From Bdellovibrio sp. (lineage in GTDB: Bacteria; Bdellovibrionota; Bdellovibrionia; Bdellovibrionales; Bdellovibrionaceae): a DNA stretch of 12,081 nt. This document shows, piece after piece, positions 7,785 to 12,081 of this stretch (position 1 is its first letter; each line of letters starts with the position of its first letter). The notes under the pieces are model-generated. The model had not been told where the DNA came from and made no database searches. It saw nothing but the letters and a program-made list of their open reading frames with translations. The stretch covers positions 1-12,081 of the forward strand of contig PSRN01000261.1 in assembly GCA_003176075.1 (NCBI GenBank). The letters are read 5' to 3'. The position numbers were made by a program, and so were the translations under genes.

Positions 7785-7800
7785 GCAATGAAACGAGCAA

Positions 7801-7827
7801 AAACAAACGCAGTGATTAGCACTGCGC
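7801..7827 (-). terminator. Rho-independent terminator after the secreted-protein pseudogene
   Basis: On the minus strand CGCAGTG-CTAAT-CACTGCG forms a perfect 7-bp stem with a 5-nt loop, followed directly by TTTGTTTTTG. The TAA of the restored reading frame of the upstream broken gene lies in the loop. It separates that gene from the glycogen operon. No matching T-tract exists on the plus strand, so it works in one direction only. Confidence 0.7.
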
Positions 7828-8433
7828 GAAATTGAGGACCAGGAGTGGAACTGATAAAGTCTGAGTTTCCCCTTCCAAATGATGAAGTAAAGCGCGATCG
7901 ACGAGTTTCTGAAGGTTAGGGACTGCGTCTTCACGGTATTATCCGAGTGTTGCACGCGCTCCAGTATTCCTACCTTATTCAACAAGTCACCCAGCTCAGC
8001 AAGAGAAATGCCTTCTCCCTTGACGTATTTCACCATTGTTGACGGGTCGATCACAGCAGTGAGATTTGGGCCCGGTTCTGCGCCTTGAGACGGGAGTTTT
8101 GCGGTCGACGGAAGCGCAAACTCAAAGGGGTCTTGAATCTTGTAAGTTTCCTTGGCCCGCGGTCGCGGATTCCAGCTGAACGCCCGTGGGAAGGGGGCCG
8201 GTGCGAACTGTAACTGTTTCGTGTCCTCTCCCTGCTGTGTTCAGGTCGTTTGTTTCATCAAATCTGACCGAAGCGATATAATCGCTCCCACTCAGGTCCA
8301 GAGCATGAACATGCTGACAGGCTAGTGGTATGTGATCTGGGCTGGCAAAGGCCTGAAACAGTGGCAATACAAAAAAGGAAAGAACCAGGATGGTCAATTT
8401 TTGTGCTTTTCTCAAAAAACGAGCCTCTAGCAC
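7817..8433 (-). pseudogene. Secreted protein of unknown function, disrupted by two frameshifts
   Basis: Three segments in successive frames read as one protein. Segment 1 (GTG at 8433) has a signal peptide (LTILVLSFFVLPLFQAFA, cleavage after residue 30), then C39, VHAL (42-45) and SVR (55-57). Segment 2 continues FPRAFSWNPRPRAKETYKIQ ... MVKYVKGEGISLAELGDLLN ... ILERVQHSDN. Segment 3 is EDAVPNLQKLVDRALLHHLE ... PLLVLNFAQC and a TAA in the terminator loop. Each switch skips one base. The first is best placed at the GGGGG run 8193-8197, the second between about 7920 and 7945. The restored product is about 205 residues. The N-terminus resembles the adjacent intact gene at 8534-9775. The GTG start lacks a clear Shine-Dalgarno site and could be wrong. 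Real decay and assembly indels both remain possible; the four glycogen genes show no such breaks. No family was recognised. Confidence 0.65.
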
Positions 8434-8486
8434 CTAAAAAGGAAGAATGCCAAGTGCTTATGAAAAAAGACAAGGAGTTTTTGCGG

Positions 8487-8508
8487 GGGCGGCGAAGCCG
8501 CCACGGGT
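8487..8508 (+). repeat. Short palindromic repeat, copy 2
   Basis: This copy has the perfect stem GGCGGC-GAA-GCCGCC followed by ACGGGT, and matches 2976-2997 at 21 of 22 positions. It lies in the 100-bp gap between the two secreted-protein genes. No T-tract follows on either strand, so it is unlikely to be a simple terminator. Confidence 0.55.
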
Positions 8509-8533
8509 GTCTTCCTCGGATGACTGCTTGATT

Positions 8534-9775
8534 TCAGTTGCTGTGGCGGTAACCCGCCTGAAACCTTAGTATCTCATACTGTGTTGGATCTCTGAGAAGC
8601 CAAGTGACCGTGGTGCCGTCTTCTAAGGCCTGCACGATCAGTTTCGTCTTATCGCTTTGACCCGTCAGTTCGACAAACATGCGCTTTTCAGAAAATTTAA
8701 CGTCGGTGATCCGAAAGTTCTGGTTGTAGAAACCCATGCTGGATCCCACCAGGTAGAAGTACTGAGGATCGTGGGTCCACACAAAGTTCTCTTTTCCCGA
8801 TTCATCCCTAGATCTGCTGAATAGCGTGAGGTTTACTTTTGTAATGTCACCTTCGAAGTCCGCGCTTTTGTACCCCTCCAAATCGGGAATGAATTTATCG
8901 TCTTCATCCAACGCGAGGAATGTTTCCGCCGAGGGCTTCTTCTCTGAAGGAATGACCAGGGTGGGTTCTTTAGCCAGCTGAGCGAGGATCTTTTTGAAAT
9001 CATTGGCTTCGGCGAGAAAACCGGCATTCTCCAAGTTAGAGGTGGTGCGGATGATTTCTTTGCTGATTTCAAGGGCGGTCAAACGCTTGAACGTGCCGCC
9101 ATGAACTCCAAATCCCCCGGCCATTTCTAGAAGGTGACCGGCCATGTAGAGGCGCTTTGAAACACGCTCGGCAATTGTCACCGAGCCTTCAAGAGCCTGC
9201 AATTTCGCCTCCAAATCCGGGTCCGGATGACTCGACCGCGAGTTCCAATCGAGCTGCCCTTTACCTTCCGCGAGAACATTTTTTCCGAATTCAATAGCAC
9301 TCTCGACAAGGCGTCTTCTGTTGTAAAGGTCAACTTGCGGATTCGCCGCCCACTCAATCGACAGCCTGAGCCGTGTCTCAGCCGATTCGAGAAAACCAGT
9401 CCGGAATCCCCAATTGCGCACCTGAAAAGGATAAACCCGCAAAGGCGAACCGGTAAAAAAGTGGGTACTTCCAGCAATCACATCGAAATCGTCCACGATA
9501 TTGCGAAAGGCTTCATTTGCCGCGGGATTCTGTGACTGGGCTGGATTTCGGACTTCGCCGAGAAAGTCGAACTTGCCGCGGAATTCACCATAGGCCATCC
9601 GAACGGATGGAAAAGCCAGGCCACCTTCCTCTGGCCTGAGGGCGTGGACGACTCGGCAACCGACCGTCGCGGCGACTGAAGTGGTCTGCGTGAAAAAAAT
9701 GAGGGTCAAGGAGATGAAGCTGAAAGACAAAAAAAGCAAACTGGCTTTCGCAATGGATCGGAAATGTGATTTCAT
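8534..9775 (-). CDS. Secreted protein of unknown function, 413 aa
   Basis: No family was recognised. The N-terminus is a Sec signal peptide: basic MKSHFRSIAK, a hydrophobic run to about residue 30, and likely cleavage after SVAA (36). The mature protein starts TVGCRVVHAL (C40, VHAL 43-46), with SVR at 57-59; the same pattern starts the mature part of the broken neighbour at 7817-8433, suggesting distant paralogues. The central part, about 125-265, looks largely helical (FLESAETRLRLSIEWA, ALEISKEIIRTTSNLE). The C-terminal third looks beta-rich and ends in a hydrophobic/charged alternation (KMFVELTG-like, LIVQALEDGTTVTWLLRD). One Cys remains in the mature chain. No lipobox is present, so the likely location is the periplasm or outside. 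Upstream, TATGAT (9792-9787) is a good -10 but no convincing -35 or Shine-Dalgarno site was found. It is divergent from the plus-strand gene at 10103. Confidence 0.8.
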   Translation of the reverse strand: MKSHFRSIAKASLLFLSFSFISLTLIFFTQTTSVAATVGCRVVHALRPEEGGLAFPSVRMAYGEFRGKFDFLGEVRNPAQSQNPAANEAFRNIVDDFDVIAGSTHFFTGSPLRVYPFQVRNWGFRTGFLESAETRLRLSIEWAANPQVDLYNRRRLVESAIEFGKNVLAEGKGQLDWNSRSSHPDPDLEAKLQALEGSVTIAERVSKRLYMAGHLLEMAGGFGVHGGTFKRLTALEISKEIIRTTSNLENAGFLAEANDFKKILAQLAKEPTLVIPSEKKPSAETFLALDEDDKFIPDLEGYKSADFEGDITKVNLTLFSRSRDESGKENFVWTHDPQYFYLVGSSMGFYNQNFRITDVKFSEKRMFVELTGQSDKTKLIVQALEDGTTVTWLLRDPTQYEILRFQAGYRHSN

Positions 9776-9859
9776 GGGCGCAAGTTATCATAAATTTCCG
9801 TTCGACAAATGAGTTCGCCGCAGCTGTGAACTTAATTCCAGGATTCCAGTGAGAATTGA

Positions 9860-10090
9860 AAGAATTTCGTGAGCGAGCCCTTGCCAATTCCGCTGACTCA
9901 TTTTGAGACAGTTGAAGTATTAGCGGAGGAACTCCGTGCGAAGAACTTCTCGACAATCATTAACGGCCTGTTCAATCGGCTTTGCTAACTCAAAAAAAAA
10001 GCGAAAGACACGGACTTGGCGATGGCGCGGGGATTGCAAAAATATGGAGTGGGGAACTCTGTTCCAACGATCTATGAATCTTATATTTGA
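9860..10090 (+). pseudogene. Possible gene remnant with internal stop
   Basis: The 327-bp gap between the divergent genes at 9775 and 10103 holds one frame with protein-like composition: ETVEVLAEELRAKNFSTIIN-GLFNRLC, a TAA at 9986-9988, then in the same frame KAKDTDLAMARGLQKYGVGN-SVPTIYESYI and a TGA at 10088-10090. A run of nine A (9992-10000) follows the internal stop. Together this is 76 codons interrupted by one stop, with stops shortly before the segment and no good start. It resembles the end of a decayed small gene, but the family is unknown and chance cannot be excluded. The rest of the gap shows nothing clear. Confidence 0.3.
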
Positions 10091-10102
10091 AGGCAACGAG
10101 CT

Positions 10103-11497
10103 GTGAATCGCGGTGATTCAAGGCCGATAAAATGGCCGACTCAACATCTCATCAAGTTTTTACTTGTGATTCTGGTCACGACTCTTCCATCCGTTCGAGT
10201 GAACGCAACTCATTTTGGAATAGCCATTCAAGCAAGCGCCCAGCCGTCTGAACCTTCGCGCAAGCTGATCTCGAATGCAGCCTCGGTAGCAACTCAACCG
10301 CAGATTAAGGCCACCAACGAGTGGCCAACTATCGGCGGTGCGAATCAGTGTTTGAGTGATGCGGCGAAATTGCGCTTTCACATCAAGTGTGCTCAGCAGG
10401 CGGATCATGCTTTCTCAGCTGAATGTCAAAGGTTGAACTCTCTGGCTTACCCCAAGGAAGCCCCTGATTTCTCGCCCAACGCAAAAGAGATTTGGGAGGA
10501 TCAGAGCGGCGCGAAGATCAGAAATCCGGAGTTGATTGCCCGGCTAAAGTTAATTCCAACGGAATCTGATATTCCGTATATTAAGACGGCGGTCAATGAG
10601 GTTGTGAAAGATGTGGGTTACATCCCCGCCTACGCCAGCGCAGGCACGAACACCCTGGAAATAATCGGCTGGCCTCTCATGAAGGTCTCTAATCCGGTGG
10701 TGCAAACTGCAGGCCGTTCGGCCGTGATTTGCGGCTGGGTCTGCCTTCATATTGCACTTGCCGCGACGGCTGTCTATTACAGTCCAGACGTTTACGATGT
10801 GCTGCGTGCCAGTCAACACCAGTGTCGCGAGCGAATGGATGAGAACTATGACTACAACGTGCTTAAATCCTGCGTTCTAAAAGGATTTGCCCATCCGAAA
10901 GTTAAGGATATCGTAAATAACTTAGTTTCATCCTACGATAGTCCAGATTCAAGGGATCTCATCAAGCTGGCGCGACATCGAGACACTGAGGCTCCCCTGG
11001 ATCGCTTCCAACTCGCTTGCGATATCCTTCGTGCGCGCGTGGCAATGTTCGAAAAAATTGAAAGTGCTCCGCTGATCTGCGAGGACGGCGGACGGACTGT
11101 TATTTTCGATGGTAGCCGCTTCAAACAAGAACTGGTTTTAAGTCCCGGTTTTCATGAGGAGGGCTATCGAGTGCTTGGTTGGGGCTTAAAGGGGGAGAAG
11201 CCTTTTTATCAACCGCCGTGGGACAAAGTTTCAGAAGAACGGCGAGTGTTTGCAAGAATCGCCGGCGATCTGCCGGTGAATACGCGGGATCCCGTGAACT
11301 TCATGTCTGATTATGGTTTCGATCACCAAGCTCACGTTCTCACCCGCAGATTGGCCAGCGATCCGAAATGCAGTGAGGCTTTTAAGGAGGGACTTAACCC
11401 GCCGACCCGTTCTAATTCTGCGGTCACGGTGTCCTCAGGGAACCCCCGGAGCCCCTACAATATTATCAAGGCCAGACAGTCTCGTGGCCAGGACTGA
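10103..11497 (+). CDS. Cysteine-containing secreted or membrane protein of unknown function, 464 aa
   Basis: No family was recognised. Translation starts at GTG 10103 with AAGG about 8 nt upstream; no nearby ATG offers an alternative. A basic N-region is followed by the hydrophobic stretch LIKFLLVILVTTLPSV (16-31), with possible cleavage after VNA (35) or ASA (46). A low-complexity Ala/Ser/Pro/Gln segment follows to about 70. Cysteines at 83, 96, 108, 210, 214, 241 and 257 and further on could form disulphides. Residues 207-226 (AVICGWVCLHIALAATAVYY) are hydrophobic enough for a second membrane segment. The C-terminal half is charged and soluble in character (FHEEGYRVLGWGLKGEKPFY near 352-371). 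Context gives no function: it is divergent from an unrelated secreted protein and has no partner in the window. No T-rich hairpin terminator was found after the stop. Confidence 0.75.
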   Translation: MNRGDSRPIKWPTQHLIKFLLVILVTTLPSVRVNATHFGIAIQASAQPSEPSRKLISNAASVATQPQIKATNEWPTIGGANQCLSDAAKLRFHIKCAQQADHAFSAECQRLNSLAYPKEAPDFSPNAKEIWEDQSGAKIRNPELIARLKLIPTESDIPYIKTAVNEVVKDVGYIPAYASAGTNTLEIIGWPLMKVSNPVVQTAGRSAVICGWVCLHIALAATAVYYSPDVYDVLRASQHQCRERMDENYDYNVLKSCVLKGFAHPKVKDIVNNLVSSYDSPDSRDLIKLARHRDTEAPLDRFQLACDILRARVAMFEKIESAPLICEDGGRTVIFDGSRFKQELVLSPGFHEEGYRVLGWGLKGEKPFYQPPWDKVSEERRVFARIAGDLPVNTRDPVNFMSDYGFDHQAHVLTRRLASDPKCSEAFKEGLNPPTRSNSAVTVSSGNPRSPYNIIKARQSRGQD

Positions 11498-11550
11498 GGC
11501 TGATTGCCGGGGCGCTCTGTCGGCTGATCCCGACGTTGCAGTGTGAAATC

Positions 11551-11564
11551 AGGTCAGGTGACCT
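11551..11564. promoter_or_regulatory. Perfect palindrome AGGTCA-GG-TGACCT, possible operator
   Basis: Six-base half-sites face each other across 2 bp, 54 bp after the stop of the gene ending at 11497. No T-tract follows immediately, so a terminator is unlikely. Its size fits a dimeric regulator site, but no regulator or promoter is tied to it. It also overlaps the first base of the stop of a weak minus-strand ORF. Confidence 0.25.
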
Positions 11565-11815
11565 TAAGTCGGATTGAAATCTTTTTCCATTAGGCTCTGA
11601 TCAATCGCCCGATAAAAGGTTCCCATCGCGTCTTCTCCTCCGCCTTGCCGACCCCAGGACATTAATGATTTGCCAACAAGCCTTTGCAAGGGATCAATCG
11701 AGTCGCATCCGTGCTTATGCACGCTCCAAGAAAAAACGTGGGAAAAGGTTTCAAAAATTGACATGCACCATTTTGGAATTACTAAGATTCGATTATGGTC
11801 TGCGGATTCAATCAA
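11564..11815 (-). CDS. Doubtful small ORF, 83 aa
   Basis: No family was recognised. The C-terminal half (DPLQRLVGKSLMSWGRQGGG, then EDAMGTFYRAIDQSLMEKDF) has protein-like composition; the N-terminal half looks like translated noncoding sequence. No ribosome binding site was identified. It could be the tail of a decayed gene or chance. It would converge on the gene ending at 11497. Confidence 0.22.
   Translation of the reverse strand: MIESADHNRILVIPKWCMSIFETFSHVFSWSVHKHGCDSIDPLQRLVGKSLMSWGRQGGGEDAMGTFYRAIDQSLMEKDFNPT
11758..11788 (+). promoter_or_regulatory. Candidate sigma70-type promoter
   Basis: A consensus -35 TTGACA (11758-11763) is followed by TACTAA at 16-bp spacing (11780-11785) or TAAGAT at 19 bp (11783-11788). 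The -35 is perfect; both -10 choices are imperfect. Transcription would run into the A-rich region and the small ORFs at 11795 and 11972. Confidence 0.33.
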
Positions 11816-11914
11816 TGGGGCGAGCGGATGCGGGCGATGAACGAACTCTGCAGAATGTTTCTGTTTCGATGCAAGAAAAATAGAAAGAGAAACTCAAAAG
11901 AGAAACGAAAATGA
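11795..11914 (+). CDS. Possible small basic ORF, 39 aa
   Basis: The frame reads MVCGFNQWGERMRAMNELCR followed by a Lys/Arg/Asn-rich tail encoded by the A-rich stretch. It begins where transcription from the TTGACA promoter would be expected and has no Shine-Dalgarno site. The basic tail may simply reflect base composition, so this is weak. Confidence 0.18.
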   Translation: MVCGFNQWGERMRAMNELCRMFLFRCKKNRKRNSKEKRK

Positions 11915-11971
11915 AGAATAAACGAATAAACTAAATAAAATAAATAACCAAATATAGAGATTGGAGAGGAA

Positions 11972-12079
11972 ATGACCAGGAAGCGTAAAATCAAGAATAT
12001 TGGACTGAGCAGGACTTTCCCAGAGAAAATTGAAAAAGTCGCTGGGATTTCTTTGATTTATCAGGTTTTCCTCGGTTGA
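11972..12079 (+). CDS. Small basic ORF with strong ribosome binding site, 35 aa
   Basis: GGAGAGGA (11963-11970) sits directly before ATG 11972, the best Shine-Dalgarno match in the right half of the window, after an A-rich leader. The product starts MTRKRKIKNIGLSRTFPEKI and ends with a hydrophobic stretch (GISLIYQVFLG) at a TGA two bases before the window edge. No family was recognised. It may be a real small protein, or the start of a longer gene broken by a frameshift at the edge. Confidence 0.33.
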   Translation: MTRKRKIKNIGLSRTFPEKIEKVAGISLIYQVFLG

Positions 12080-12081
12080 AT

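Larger units (their letters stand above)
11498..12081. other. 584-bp stretch without a confident gene
   Basis: Composition shifts from mixed to strongly A-rich, T-poor between about 11870 and 11960. The stretch holds a palindrome (11551-11564), a hairpin CGTGC-TTAT-GCACG (11710-11723), a consensus TTGACA (11758-11763) and weak small ORFs on both strands, listed separately. No tRNA, insertion sequence or recognisable protein domain was seen. Confidence 0.6.

Noticed and set aside
7740..8054. Minus-strand 104-aa frame as an independent gene
   Set aside because: Only its first half is protein-like and it continues upstream without a break; the second half runs through the terminator, and the better continuation is in another frame.
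1..12081. CRISPR arrays, tRNA, rRNA, integrase or transposase genes
   Set aside because: No regularly spaced direct repeats, no tRNA-like cloverleaf or rRNA segment and no transposase or integrase motif were seen on either strand.

Overview
The window comes from a Gram-negative-type bacterium: three unrelated genes encode Sec-type signal peptides. It is moderately GC-rich, with a visibly AT-richer right half. The taxon cannot be fixed from sequence alone. The mix of a Bacteroidota-like glycogen cassette with unfamiliar secreted proteins would fit Bdellovibrionota or another predatory or deltaproteobacterial-like lineage, but that is a guess.

Positions 1-7747 hold one tightly packed minus-strand operon for glycogen or alpha-glucan metabolism. 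In transcription order it encodes a glycogen debranching enzyme (7747-5723), a GT4-type glycosyltransferase whose start overlaps the previous stop as ATGA (5726-4350), a GH57 alpha-amylase-like enzyme (4172-2964), and a very large protein (2945 to beyond position 1). The last carries a eukaryote-type GT3 glycogen synthase followed by a GT35 glycogen phosphorylase in one chain. The operon therefore encodes chain building, chain phosphorolysis, branch removal and alpha-glucan hydrolysis or transfer. No ADP-glucose pyrophosphorylase and no classical branching enzyme are visible. Every long plus-strand reading frame in this half is an antisense shadow.

A 184-bp near-perfect palindrome flanked by TTA direct repeats (4182-4371) lies between the GT4 and GH57 genes. 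It looks like a miniature inverted-repeat element. It supplies the last six codons and the stop of the GT4 gene and ends beside the GH57 ribosome binding site.

Positions 7748-9775 hold a tandem pair of minus-strand genes for secreted proteins of unknown function. The upstream gene (9775-8534) is intact. The downstream one (8433-7817) needs two frameshifts to read through and ends inside the hairpin of a rho-independent terminator, which insulates the glycogen operon. The two share a C-x-x-V-H-A-L ... S-V-R pattern after the signal peptide. A short palindromic repeat occurs once at the end of the GH57 gene and once between the two secreted-protein genes.

Positions 9776-12081 are accessory in character: a possible gene remnant with an internal stop, one long plus-strand gene for a cysteine-containing secreted or membrane protein of unknown function (10103-11497), and 584 bases with only weak signals (a palindrome, a promoter-like TTGACA and small ORFs).
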